Shown here: piece by piece, positions 11,866 to 22,637 of the stretch
How the letters are laid out: each line of letters begins with the position of its first letter
Numbering within the stretch: position 1 is the stretch's first letter
Assembly: GCF_007655135.1 (NCBI RefSeq)
Contig: NC_045129.1
Span: 25,084,274-25,148,273, forward strand
Direction of reading: 5' to 3'
Source of the DNA: Punica granatum
Lineage: Eukaryota > Streptophyta > Magnoliopsida > Myrtales > Lythraceae
DNA: 64,000 bases
Translations under genes and position numbers: made by a program
The notes under the pieces: generated by a model
Database searches by the model: none
Told to the model about the DNA's origin: nothing
Seen by the model: the letters and a program-made list of their open reading frames with translations, nothing else

Positions 11866-12529
11866 TAAATTGCATGGGATGCATTGCAAAAAGTAAATGC
11901 AAACGTTGGGGAGTTGCGTGAGGTGTGGAAGGAATCATTGTGCTTCCTCCGTCACTGAGCTTGTCCGTGTTGCAATCGATGTAGTGGCAGAATGTTTCAT
12001 TGTTTGCCAACTGATTGTGATGCGATTGAATGCATGGAGTATTATCCTGAAGACTTCTCCTTGGATTTTAGTTGTGGTCCTTAGCATAAGGCAGACATGC
12101 ATTCATCAAAGAAAGACTTCTTCCGAGGTTCACATCTTCGTTCCTGCATATAGAACCATGGGAGCTAACAGTAGTTGTCAGTTCTACTCTACAGCCATAA
12201 TGAAGATGTAGAAAGAAGTCTGAATAATAATGCTTTGGGGATTTGAACTTGATGACCATTTAAAGGGATGGTCGTATCCCGCTAGGTTTGTGATTTGACA
12301 AGAAAGGCTTTTTACAGAACAGGCATGACCTGTAGAATTTGCATAAGGGTATAGGGGGATTCTTTGGGATCCTCCAAATCAAGGATACAAAGATTCGACT
12401 GTATGTCGAAACGTGTCTCATGCTCTGAGAGTAAAAGAGAGTTTGCTTGCATCGAAGACTGTCAAACCACTATTTGTTGCCGCTGCATGCTGAATGTAGC
12501 TGTCATTTCGTGGTCGAGCTGCCGAAGGT
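11866..12529 (-). other. Ogre 3' UTR, non-repetitive part
   Basis: Sequence between pol and the tandem array with only short open frames and no recognised domain. It is taken as the 3' untranslated region of the Ogre transcript. Confidence 0.6.
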
Positions 12530-12830
12530 CCCCTAATTTTTGCCTAGGTCGCAAGACGCGTGACGACCTAACGGGGTGTTTTGTTTGACATTTCTCTCAT
12601 TTAGATCTCACCTTTTGCTACGATCATCCGTATTGGGTCTGATCGCACCTCTCGATTCCTCTAACTTTTGCCTAGACCGCCCTTTTCGGGTTTTCAGCCT
12701 AGCGAGGATTTTGATTCATGCTCTCCTTTTGCCACGGTTCCCCTTTGCGGGATTTTAAACCGTGCCTCTCATTCCCTAATTTTTGCCTAGGCCGCCTCAA
12801 AGAGGTTTTCAACCTAGCGGGAAATCCATT
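12530..12830. repeat. Imperfect ~50-65-bp repeat series in the Ogre 3' UTR
   Basis: About five diverged units each contain a TTTTGCCTAGG/TTTTGCTACG-like word, then a GC-rich centre and an inverted partner such as TTTTCAACCTAGCG (units near 12535, 12605, 12662, 12724 and 12778). Each unit could fold as a weak hairpin. It lies just downstream of the pol stop on the minus strand. Confidence 0.6.
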
Positions 12831-12988
12831 CTTTTTCTCTCAGGAAAAATTCAGAGAAAAGGGAAAGAGCAGAAGATGGGAGTACATGAGTTAACGAAAT
12901 TAAAAGTGTTGGGAACTGTACATGCAAAGAAAGATAAAATGTAATGTGCATTTGAGAAAACATCCGCAGTGGGATAAGAGAAACACCA

Positions 12989-15900
12989 TCACGGATAGTA
13001 TTTCTTAAGAGCATCAGCATTGACCGGAAGAGCGTTCTCGTTTCCGTCCATATCGTTGAGAATGATTGCCCCTCCGTCAAAGACTTCTTTAACGATGAAT
13101 GGACCGTCGTACTTGTAAGCGAACTTGCCCCTGGAATCTGGGGCGATGTGTAAAACTTTTCGCAAGACGAGGTCGCTGGGGCTGAACTTGCGAGGACGAA
13201 CTTTTTTGTTGAATGTTCGAGCCATTCTTTGCTGATAGCACTGACCGTGGCAAAGTGCAGTTAGCCGCTTCTCGTCGATGAGATTAAGCTGTTCATAGCG
13301 TTGCTTCGCCCATTCTGCTTCCTCGAGTTTGGACTCGGCAAGAACCCTCATGGAGGGAATCTCCACTTCGATTGGAAGAACCGCTTCCATGCCGTAGACC
13401 AAAGAATACGGGGTTGCCCCGGTGGATGAGCGGATAGAAGTCCGATATGCCAAGAGTGCAAACGGGAGCATCTCATGCCAGTCCTTGTAATTCACCGTCA
13501 TTTTTTCGATGATTTTCTTTATATTCTTATTCGCTGCCTCTACCGCACCATTCATTTGTGGACGATATGGAGAGGAATTACGATGTTGGATCCTGAACTG
13601 TGCACAGAGCTCGTCAATGAGCTTATTATTCAGGTTCTTGGCATTGTCGGTGATGAGAGTCGCAGGGACCCCGTATCGCGCAATGATGTCGCGTTTGAGG
13701 AAGCGAGCCACGGCCTTTGCAGTGACTGACGCAAGGGTGATAGCTTCGATCCACTTGGTGAAGTAATCGATAGCTACCAGTATGAACAAATGTCCATTGG
13801 ATGCTTTAGGGTTGACTGGACCAATCACGTCCATGCCCCACATTGAAAATGGCCACGGAGCAGCCATTGGATGGAGCTCGTTGGGTGGTGCTCTGATCTG
13901 ATTCGCGTAGACTTGACACAAGTGACAGTGTCTGACATGCTTGACGCAGTCGGTCTCCATGGTAGACCAGAAGTACCCGAGTCGCATGAGCTTCTTTGCT
14001 AGCATGAGTCCATTCATATGAGGTCCGCAATTTCCTTCGTGCACTTCTTCCATGAGGCGTTGTGCCTCATTCTCGTCGACACACCGAAGTAGTGTAGCAT
14101 CGAATGAACGGCGGTAGAGAGTCTCGCCACTCAGGAAAAAGTGTGCCGCAATGCGGCGTAGAGTCCTCCGGTCATGACGATCGGTGAACGCTGGGAATTG
14201 ACCTGTTTGCAGCAAGTGCTTGATGTCTGCGTACCACGGTTTGCCGTCAACAGCATCAATTACATCGCAATGGGCAGGGCCCTGAGCAATCTCAAACTCG
14301 AGAGGTTCTATGAGATTCTCCTTCGTAATGCTCACCATGGATGCGAGCGTTGCAAGTGCATCTGCGAACTGGTTCTTCATGCGTGGGGTGTACGTAAATG
14401 AGATATCTTTGAAGTTCTCTGTCAACTCTTCGAGGTACTCATGATATGGCACCAACTTTGGATCTTTCGTCTTCCATTGTTTAAGCGTCTGGAAGATTGT
14501 GAGCATAGAATCGCCAAACACTTTTAACTCCTTGACTTTGAGGTAGATTGCGGCCTGCAAACCGAGGATACAAGCTTCATATTCGGCTATGTTGTTGGTG
14601 CAAGGGAAATCAATCTTCGCTGCAACAGGGAAATGACGCCCCTCAGGGGATATCAGCACCGCGCCGATACCAGACCCAGTGGAATTGACTGCACCGTCAA
14701 AGTACATCTTCCATCCTAGAGTCTCTTCCTCATCACTCACTTGGAGGATCCTTTCATCTGGAAAGTTAGGGTTGATCGGTGTGTCGTCCTCGATCGGAAA
14801 CTCCGCTAGATGATCTGCAATTGCTTGGCCCTTCATTGACGTGCGTGATACGTATTCGATGTCATACTCCGTCAGTTGGCAACGCCATTTTGCTATGTTC
14901 CTCATGGAGGACGGACTGCTGAGTAGATACTTCAAAGGATCTGTCTTTGACAGCAGGCGAACAGTATGGTAGAGAGTGTATTGCCGGAGCCTTTGCATGA
15001 CCCAAACGAGTGCGCAACACATCTTCTCTATCTCAGGGTAGTTGGACTCCCCTTCAGTGAACTTTTTGCTTAAATAATAAATTGCTCGCTCTGCATGAGA
15101 GGAATCGTCCTTTTGCCCTAACATGCATCCGATGGATTGTCGGCGTACTGTCAGGTACAGAATGAGAGGACGATCCGGTGAAGGTGGAACCAACACCGGT
15201 GGCTGAACTAGGTATGCCTTGACTGTATCAAAAGCTTTCTGACACTCGTCATCCCATTCAACCGCTGCATTTTTGCGAAGCAAACGGAAGAGTGGTTGGC
15301 ACTTGTCTGTTAAATTTGCAATGAAACGTGCGATGTAATTCAGCCGTCCTAGGAAACTCCTTACTTCGCGCACTGTCGATGGAGGGGGCAATTCCATGAT
15401 CGCCTTGACTTTGTCGGGATCAACCTCGATGCCCTTTTCGCTGACTACAAACCCTAGCAATTTTCCTGACTTGACGCCGAAAGTGCATTTCGTTGGGTTG
15501 AGTCGGAGTTTGTACTTCCTGAGACGATCAAATAGCCGCCTGAGGTTGACAAGATGATCTTCACCTGCTTTGGACTTTGCAATCATGTCGTCGACGTAAA
15601 CCTCTATCTCTTTATGCATCATGTCATGAAATAGAGTGACCATTGCCCGCTGATAGGTTGCCCCAGCGTTTTTGAGACCAAAAGGCATGACCTTGTAACA
15701 AAACGTACCCCACATCGTGATGAACGTCGTTTTGATCTTATCCTCCTCGGCCATCTGAATCTGATTGTATCCAGAGAAACCATCCATGAAGGAGAATTGT
15801 GTGTGGCGTGCTGTATTGTCCACCAAGACGTCGATATGGGGCAGCGGGAAGTTATCCTTAGGACTGGCCTTGTTAAGGTCTCGATAGTCGATGCAGACTC

Positions 15901-16430
15901 TGACCTTCCCATTCTTCTTTTCCACTGGCACCACGTTAGCTACCCATTCAGAGTAATTGCATACCTCTAAGAATCCCGCATCCACCTGTTTGACGACCTC
16001 CTCTTTAATGCGGAGAAGAAGATCAGCTCGTTGACGCCGTAAGTGTTGACGTTTGGGCGGAAATCTTTCAGTGTCGAGTGGGAGGAAATGCTTTACGATC
16101 GAGGGGTCCAAACCTGGCATATCGGTATAAGACCAAGCGAAGACCTCTTGATACTCTGACAAGAAATCGATCATCCGGGCTCTCTGTGCGGGGTCGAGAT
16201 CCGTCCCGATCCTTAGGGTGCGTTGCTCTTCTGTGGTGCCTATGTTGATCTCTTCGGTTGGCTCGATCGAAGTGAGTTGATGGTTTTCAAGACGATGCAA
16301 ACTCTCTTCTATCTCGGGCACGCGACCGTCCTCGTCAAGTCCTTCCCCGAAGTATATGGGTAGGGACTTTCTGAGGTGTGTTTCGGACGAATTCGAATCG
16401 TTGCATCGGTGATTTGGATTCGATTGGAGC
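12989..16430 (-). CDS. Ogre pol: RT, RNase H, second RNase H, integrase (exon 2)
   Basis: An open frame of about 1146 codons with no stop, ending in TGA at 12989. The only upstream in-frame start-like codon is GTG at 16438. That GTG lies inside a splice-acceptor sequence, so this is read as exon 2 of gag-pro-pol, not an independent gene. Domains, counted from 16438: RT about residues 110-330 with active-site YVDD near 280; RNase H 1 about 420-550; a second, archaeal-type RNase H starting 'MYFDGAVNSTG' near 577-700; integrase zinc finger with His-His-Cys-Cys near 800-842; integrase catalytic Asp near 868, Asp near 930 and Glu near 966, a proper DDE spacing. It would copy RNA into DNA and insert it. 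A second RNase H is diagnostic of the Tat lineage. All key residues I looked for are present. Confidence 0.93.
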
Positions 16431-16621
16431 CTGGACACGAAAGCGAATTGTTTTAGAAATTAAAGATGCTAGAAGTAAGCATGAGAGAGAGAATCTAGAC
16501 ACAAAAATTCAAAAAGCATGTAGGGATTTTATTAACAAGCCATAACAAAAACCCCTCTTCTGTTGTGTGGCTTATGGCGTTGCCGACACACAGGTAGCAT
16601 TATATATAAAGACCGTCTTAC
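16431..16621 (-). other. Predicted Ogre intron (191 bp) between protease and RT
   Basis: On the minus strand the donor is GTAAGA starting at 16621 and the acceptor is TGTCCAG ending at 16431. A pyrimidine-rich region and a CTAAA branch-like word lie upstream of the acceptor. The gag-pro stop TAA (16620-16618) sits inside the donor. Exon 1 ends with two bases of a codon (GT) and exon 2 supplies one (G), so splicing joins the frames exactly: 3617 + 3442 = 7059 nt, or 2353 codons including the stop. Ogre elements are known to carry an intron at this place. Splicing here is inferred, not observed. Confidence 0.85.
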
Positions 16622-19600
16622 ACATCGGCAACTACGGCCGAGTAGAGCGGAACTGAAGTCCAGTTGGTAAGCTCCTCATCCTCCCGTACAGGGCGGATAT
16701 GAACCCTGGAAGATGTCTCCTCAGTGACGGCATATATGGCTGGCAAAGCCAAAAACGCTTCAACTGCATCCGAAGAGAAGTCATCTGTTTCAGTGATTGG
16801 GCTATCGGAGGTGCCTCCCATGATCTGCGGTGGTGCTGCAAAAAACTGTGAGAGTGGTGGAACCAGAATGCCCCTGAAGAGCTTTTCGTAATGTACAGCA
16901 AGGCGGTGTAGATGCTTTCCACGGCGAGACTGCACGATCTCATGACAGGAGGGGCGAAAGCCAAGTCCCCTCCTATTGCGGTATTCCTCCATTTCAATCG
17001 GTCGAAGGATTCCCTGTGCACGTGCCCCAAGTCCAGTTCCGGGGACGTAATCGTTCTTCAACAGAACCTTTCCAATCATACGATCGGTTCGTGATGGACC
17101 GACTTTTCCGTAGTCTCGGATTACGGAAATCGTGTCGAAAGAGTGAAAGGGAAGATTCTGATCTTCTCCAATGCTGATGTAAGGAACGGCTGTCTCCTTG
17201 TAGACTGCGTAGTCTTCCTCACCGTTGACAGTGATAAGCTTACCTTCGACGAAGAACTTCAGTTTCTGGTGCAGCGACGAAGGAACAGCGCCGGCGGCGT
17301 GAATCCATGGTCTCCCGAGCAAGAGACTGAAAGCATTGGGTATCTCGAGGATCTGAAAGGTGACAGAGAATGAGCAAGGACCCACATCGATCAGGAGATC
17401 GATTTCTCCATTCACTTCTCTCCTAGAGCCATCAAAGGCTCGAACAGTGGTCTTGCTTGCACGGATGCGGCTCATGTCCACGTTCATCTGTTTCAGTGTG
17501 GAGACGGGGCAAACGTTGAGAGCAGAGCCGTTGTCGATCATGACTCGACCAACAATGTGATTGTTGCACTTACAGACTATGTGCAATGCCCGTAAGTGTT
17601 CCTGACCTTCGGATGGAAGCTCATCATCTGCAAAGGATATCTGATTCGAGAAGATTGAACTAACAGTCTGCTCGATATTATCCGGTGCCGTGTCTTTTGG
17701 GACTTGTGCCGCGGTGAGGACTTTCAACAAAGCATTCCGATGCGGCTCGGAGCTCAAAAGCAACGCGAGGAGCGAGATATGGGCGGGTGACTTGCCCATT
17801 TGCTCCACCACTTTGTACTCACTTGCCTTGATCACTTTCATGAAAGCTTCCGCTTCTTGATCGGTGACCTTCTTTGTAAAGACTGGCACGGCTTCTGGAA
17901 CGGCTGAGGATGTAATAACAGGGGCTTTCCCTTTGTCTGTAGACTCTGGACCCTGATAAACTCGTCCTGAGCGCGTGATGCCCATCGCACTCATCTCATG
18001 CTCCATGTTGGCAACCTCATTCCCATAATCCCAGGGAACTCGACGGTCTTGGTATGGCTCCTTCGCAAGAACCTCGATAACGAATGGGACGTCAGATGTA
18101 AATGCATCATTTGTCGGAGCATAATTGACAATAAAGGGAATTGAGGTCTTCTGCGCGTCTTCTTCCTCTTTGATAGAAGCGATGCTGATCATGTTGATAG
18201 AAGGTCCTGAACCTGATCCATGATCGGGGAGAGGGTTTGCGCGGACATTCGGTGGCTTCACTTCATTAAAGGAGATTTGCCTTGCGTCGATCAACTCCTG
18301 AATTTTATTCCGGAGTGTCCAGCAATTGTCGAGGGTATGACCAGGAGCACCCCGATGGAATTCACAGTGTAAGTTCTGATTCTGCACTGCGGGGTCAAAG
18401 TTGGGACCAGGCGCTTCTGTTCTGATCTTGTTGCCTGCAAGAAGCTGCCTGAATATGTGAGAGAGAGGGGCTGGTAAAGTGGTGTACTGCTTGCGTGGAC
18501 GCGGTTGTGCAACTTTGTCCTGATAAGTTCTGGGGGCTGGAGCACGTTGAACCGACTGAGGAGATCTCGAAGCCGGGGGTCTACCTTGTTGAGCCTGAGC
18601 AGGAATATGCTGTTGCGGAAGTTGCGACTGGATAACAGTTGGCGGGGTTGGGAAATAAGCCTGCGATGTTTGGTAGGGCTGCACATAATGCACGGGATGT
18701 GCATATGCCTGGGGAGTCTGTAATGCAGGAGTATAGTCCACCGAAATCGGCTGTGAAGCCTGATATCCGGAGTTGACGGCGCCAATAGTCATGTCTTTGC
18801 TTCTCCTGGAGGTTCCAGCAGTCTGCTTCTTTGACGTCTCTCCATCCTTCTTCTTTGATGGGCCTTCGATTCTTCCTAACTTAACACCCATGTCAAGCTT
18901 CTTTCCTGCCTCGATCAAGTCCGAGAAGGAGGAAGTATGAGCCAGGAGATGTGAGTAATACGCGCCTCTGAGTGTGGAGTGGAACAGCTGAACTTGTTGT
19001 CGCTCAGTGATTGGAGGAATGTGCTTTGCTGCTCTTCCTCTCCATTCCGTTGCGTATGCTTCGAAAGCTTGACCCTCCTTCATCTCTGTCATGCTGAGAT
19101 CGAGAAGGGTAGGAGGTGTTTCCGCACAAAATCGATACTGGTCGAGGAACTTCTGAGAAAGATCTGTCCATGTAGGGACATCGCCGGCTTTCAGGGTCAT
19201 AAACCAATCTAGCGCCGATCCCATAAGACTATCTTGGAAAGTCTGAATGACGAATTCCTCATAATCCCAGTATGAGAGCATTTTGCTCTGATAATGACGG
19301 AGATGATGCCGAGGGTCTCTGGTCCCATCATATCTTTTGAACTCTGGAATTTTGATCTTAGGGGGCAGCCGCATGCCTGGAAAGAGATTCCAGTCACTGT
19401 CACTGAAATCGAAACGGGGGTTGCCTACTTGGAGGGCTCGAATGGTTTCCTCCATTCTCTTTATTCTCCTCTCCTGTTCATTCTCCGCTTCGAGAGGAAC
19501 GTTTGTCGGTAGAGCTGGAGGGGCAGCCTGAGTAGGCGTGCCCGGTTCAGTGGGAGGAATGTTTAGGGGCGGTGGAGCAGGGTAAGAAAAGCTTATTTGG

Positions 19601-20238
19601 GGTTGTGGAGTTTGGAAAGGAAATTGGTCTGCAGTGGAAACAGGAGCCTGTGCGATCGTGACCGGAGGAACTGTCGGTGGTGGCACAGTATAGATTGGAG
19701 GATGCATTGACACGGTTAGCGGTGGCAGCGCATGCATAGTAGAGTCCGTGGATAAGAAAGCTGCTGGTGGCAACGGAACTGCTGTTGGAGCAGGTGGTGG
19801 CGGTAAAGGATCATTGATCGGATGGACTGTTGGTGCAAACGCCATTGCCGAGAAAGATGCGTCTTCAGCCTCCGAAGCAAAGGTTGGAGTGACCATTGGA
19901 TTTGGATCGACAATTGGTCTATGCTCCAGAGGCGGAGTAAAGCTCGATGAGGCCTGATTCTGATTCCTGAGCATGGCCATGAGCTCAGTCATGTTGGTGG
20001 CCATGTTGGCCGCCAAGTGGTTCACCATTCCTTCTAACGCAGTAAAACGTGCGGACTCCACAAGGTTGGACGCCGTCTGTACTGTTGGTGGAGGATGTCC
20101 GATAGGGACGCCTGAATGCGCTGTAGATATGTCCGTGAGCATTACAGGTGATGTAACTTGCGTCAGTGGTGTTTGAGAATGTATCGGCGTTGGCGGAGTA
20201 TCCTGTTCAAGAATGGCGGGTTGTTGGTCTTCTGCCAT
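16618..20238 (-). CDS. Ogre gag-protease (1206 codons)
   Basis: An uninterrupted frame from ATG at 20238 to TAA at 16618. Residues 1-260 are Pro-rich and low in complexity. A retrotransposon Gag capsid domain follows at about 285-430, with 'HHLRHYQSKM' and 'FLDQYRF' among its landmarks. Next come a Lys-rich basic patch (about 450-480) and a Gln/Pro-rich linker. A zinc-binding-like CEFHRGAPGHTLDNC lies near 640. The aspartic protease has its DNGS active site near residue 900, and a GLG-rich, G-patch-like stretch follows (about 1060-1110). Gag would package the RNA and the protease would cut the polyprotein. Translation stops here only if the downstream intron is retained; splicing extends the product into Pol. 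The start is chosen because the ATG opens the frame about 300 bp downstream of ORF1. Confidence 0.93.
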   Translation of the reverse strand: MAEDQQPAILEQDTPPTPIHSQTPLTQVTSPVMLTDISTAHSGVPIGHPPPTVQTASNLVESARFTALEGMVNHLAANMATNMTELMAMLRNQNQASSSFTPPLEHRPIVDPNPMVTPTFASEAEDASFSAMAFAPTVHPINDPLPPPPAPTAVPLPPAAFLSTDSTMHALPPLTVSMHPPIYTVPPPTVPPVTIAQAPVSTADQFPFQTPQPQISFSYPAPPPLNIPPTEPGTPTQAAPPALPTNVPLEAENEQERRIKRMEETIRALQVGNPRFDFSDSDWNLFPGMRLPPKIKIPEFKRYDGTRDPRHHLRHYQSKMLSYWDYEEFVIQTFQDSLMGSALDWFMTLKAGDVPTWTDLSQKFLDQYRFCAETPPTLLDLSMTEMKEGQAFEAYATEWRGRAAKHIPPITERQQVQLFHSTLRGAYYSHLLAHTSSFSDLIEAGKKLDMGVKLGRIEGPSKKKDGETSKKQTAGTSRRSKDMTIGAVNSGYQASQPISVDYTPALQTPQAYAHPVHYVQPYQTSQAYFPTPPTVIQSQLPQQHIPAQAQQGRPPASRSPQSVQRAPAPRTYQDKVAQPRPRKQYTTLPAPLSHIFRQLLAGNKIRTEAPGPNFDPAVQNQNLHCEFHRGAPGHTLDNCWTLRNKIQELIDARQISFNEVKPPNVRANPLPDHGSGSGPSINMISIASIKEEEDAQKTSIPFIVNYAPTNDAFTSDVPFVIEVLAKEPYQDRRVPWDYGNEVANMEHEMSAMGITRSGRVYQGPESTDKGKAPVITSSAVPEAVPVFTKKVTDQEAEAFMKVIKASEYKVVEQMGKSPAHISLLALLLSSEPHRNALLKVLTAAQVPKDTAPDNIEQTVSSIFSNQISFADDELPSEGQEHLRALHIVCKCNNHIVGRVMIDNGSALNVCPVSTLKQMNVDMSRIRASKTTVRAFDGSRREVNGEIDLLIDVGPCSFSVTFQILEIPNAFSLLLGRPWIHAAGAVPSSLHQKLKFFVEGKLITVNGEEDYAVYKETAVPYISIGEDQNLPFHSFDTISVIRDYGKVGPSRTDRMIGKVLLKNDYVPGTGLGARAQGILRPIEMEEYRNRRGLGFRPSCHEIVQSRRGKHLHRLAVHYEKLFRGILVPPLSQFFAAPPQIMGGTSDSPITETDDFSSDAVEAFLALPAIYAVTEETSSRVHIRPVREDEELTNWTSVPLYSAVVADV

Positions 20239-20242
20239 CCTT

Positions 20243-20256
20243 ACTCGTGCACGAGT
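20243..20256. repeat. 14-bp perfect palindrome just upstream of Ogre gag
   Basis: ACTCGTGCACGAGT is its own reverse complement and ends about five bases before the gag ATG on the minus strand. In RNA it could form a hairpin or a self-pairing loop. A packaging or translational role is only a guess. Confidence 0.5.
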
Positions 20257-20543
20257 CGGATATCGATGGGACGCCAGTTGTTAGTACCTGTATGCGTAAG
20301 TGTATGAGTGTACTTATAGTGCTTTGACTATCTTCAAAATATAGATGACAGTATATGAATGCATGAGGTGCATAAGTTTGAAAATACTAATGCCATTACA
20401 TCAGTTTGATTCATATTCTATAATTTATAAAGACAGTCTGTTTGAAAAGGAAACATAAACATTAAACCGCCAACTATTACAACCCGTAGCTGAGTGAACG
20501 CTGCGTGGGTCCGGTGCGGGGCAAAAGCGTTAACAAACTAAAC

Positions 20544-22038
20544 CTAAGGATGAAAGACCTTGCGAGCTTTTGCCCGCGCTCGGTCCAGCATAGCGCTCAA
20601 ACGCGCTATCTCCCTGTCTTGGTTCGCTATGCGTGCGCGAATCTGAGCCAACTCGCTCTGAAGCTCTCTGTGATCAGTGAGTTCTGCGCGAATATCCACA
20701 AGCTCACAACGGAGTCGATCTCGCTCTTCTCTGATGGACTGCAATTCTGTGCGCATGACTCCTTGGACTGAGCTCTCCGCGTCTGGAATGTCTGCATGCG
20801 GTGCGTGAGGAATCCGCGGCAAATGTCGTCGACGAACGGGTGTGAGTCCCTGTGGATGGAATTGCGCCACATATGCTACGGTAGCTGAGAAAGCTCGTTC
20901 GTCGTCGGTAGGGTGCTCCGGGAAATAGAGCTCTTGAACGGTGCGCGTGTTCCATAAACGTTGAACTTCTCTAATCCGCAGAACCCTATCTGGAAGTAAA
21001 GTTATAATATCCGTCCACATGAAGCGGTGTGGAGTGCGATCTGCCTCTCTAGGAATATCCTGTAAGCCGCCAAGTTGTCTGATGACTCGGGCTGGGAAAA
21101 CAAGTGTGCTCCCTAAGTGACTGATCAGAGGAAGTCCTATGACTGAAGGGCATCCAATGGTCATGGGTCCACCGGGATTCCAGCGAGCAGCCCACAAAAA
21201 CTGTGCCGGGGTGAGTCTCTTGAAGAACTGGATCCAATCGGTGTAGTCGCGATCGGAGGGCCGAAACACTTGAAGTAGGCGAGCGATGAGCGAACGCTCG
21301 TCAGTGATGTAGGAAAAGGGATGTGATGAGCAGAACGGCCTGATGTGTGCGAGGAGCCAAATCTGAAGAAGATGCGGAGCTCCTCTCATTCTACCACGTC
21401 GAACCTCTCGTACATAGTCAAGAGACCGAATGGTCTCAGCCAAGACGGCTTCTACATAGCTACGGCCTCCTACCACTTGGAGGATGACTTGGGCAAGTGC
21501 CCCGTCTATGAGGTTCGACGAGTGGGGGAATAGGATGGTCCCAAAGATGAGCAAGAGGAACCCGTGACAGGCGTCACGCTGGTACGATTCTCCCCTGGCA
21601 TTGAGAGAACGAACATGTATGAAGTCTATGAGCCATGCGGTCCTAACGCTATGCTCCTCCATGCTGAAGCTCAAGACGAATTTCTTCGTCGCGGAGATTT
21701 AAGAGGATGGCGAGTCTACTCTGTATCGTGGCGAACTGGTTGGGCGCCACGATGTCGAGGGTCGGCATGGGTCGCTGAATGAGTGCCGCGTACTCCTCTA
21801 CTGTGGGAGCTAGCTCTGACCCCTGAAAACTGAATACGGCCCGCTGAGTGTCCCAAAAACTAATAGCAGTTCTACGTAGGGTCCAGTCAATGGGGGAATC
21901 AGCGAGTAATGGCAAGTCTCCTATGATGAGCCGGAGGAATGCACGGTCAACTGGGCGGAATGTATTCCAAAGGCGAGTAATGTCCGCAGATGGCATGATG
22001 ATGACATCGAGCCTAAGACAGGGATGCGAGCGATCCAT
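20544..22038 (-). pseudogene. Ogre ORF1 (extra ORF before gag), one frameshift
   Basis: The first part runs from ATG at 22038 to a stop at 21649 (129 codons). It begins near 'MDRSHPCLRLDVIIMPS' and includes 'PTVEEYAALI'. The remainder continues in another frame from about 21675 to 20544, with 'WLIDFIHV', 'YQRDACHGFLLLIFG', 'GGRSYVEAVLAETI' and a C-terminal charged coiled-coil (from about 20790 down to 20560). The two parts together form one continuous protein, so a single small indel near 21660-21675 separates them. Ogre elements carry an ORF of unknown function here. It resembles plant proteins of unknown function found with Tat elements, and no catalytic motif is visible. A programmed shift is possible, but a mutation is the simpler explanation. 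Confidence 0.8.
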
Positions 22039-22619
22039 CCCCTAATGGAGAGATGTTGGTTTAATGTTTATAAACAAACTGATGTAATGTCCTAGGTTGT
22101 TTTGAAAACATGCATGCAGTGCAGAAAAGTAAAGTATATCTGTATCTATTACAATGTACATCGCTCATTGTAGAAAAACAACAAAAGGCCTGCCTAAAAG
22201 AAAACTACGAGCCGACTCAAAGACTCAACTTTTGGGTCGGTTGACGGCATGAAGGCAATTTTGGTCCAGCATGACGGTCCCTGTTTATGCATGGTTTAGG
22301 TGCTACCGGGATAGCAACTAACTAAAGATGGGGGCTCCCGACTCAAGGGTATCAATTCCATGAAATCGGGCGGGATTCTTTTCAAGGCCTAAGCGACAGT
22401 CGAACCGCGCGCCGTACCCCTACTTCGAACCCCTGTCTAACCTAGCTTCCTAGATTGTCGCTCGTGGGATTTCAAGCGTGGTACCTAAATCCACTAGAAT
22501 GATGCAATGCAAGTGCAGAAAAGTAAATATGCGTAAAATAGATAAGCGAGAAAGTTGCAGAAAGCGGTAAATGAACATGCAAGCAAGCAAACGGATTGAG
22601 CCTGAATCCACTAAGTATG
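22039..22619 (-). other. Ogre leader between primer site and ORF1
   Basis: About 580 bp with no convincing open frame. It would be the 5' untranslated leader inside the LTRs and probably carries packaging signals. None is recognisable. Confidence 0.5.
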
Positions 22620-22637
22620 TCCCCAGTGGAGTCGCCA
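22620..22637 (-). promoter_or_regulatory. Ogre primer-binding site
   Basis: The minus strand reads TGGCGACTCCACTGGGGA, three bases after the 5' LTR end. It starts with TGG, complementary to the CCA end of a tRNA. It is consistent with the tRNA-Arg primer reported for Ogre elements. I assign the tRNA from memory, so the identity is less certain than the site. Confidence 0.8.

Noticed and set aside
11186..12010. 274-codon minus-strand open frame over the tandem array
   Set aside because: It is a translation of the 30-bp repeat (30 is a multiple of 3). All frames stay open, and the real context is a 3' UTR.
12814..13080. 88-codon frame overlapping the end of Ogre pol
   Set aside because: Different frame overlapping the well-supported pol C-terminus; a shadow.
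16436..16438. GTG as a true start of pol
   Set aside because: The codon lies inside the splice acceptor. Phase-perfect joining to gag-pro explains the frame better than a non-AUG start.
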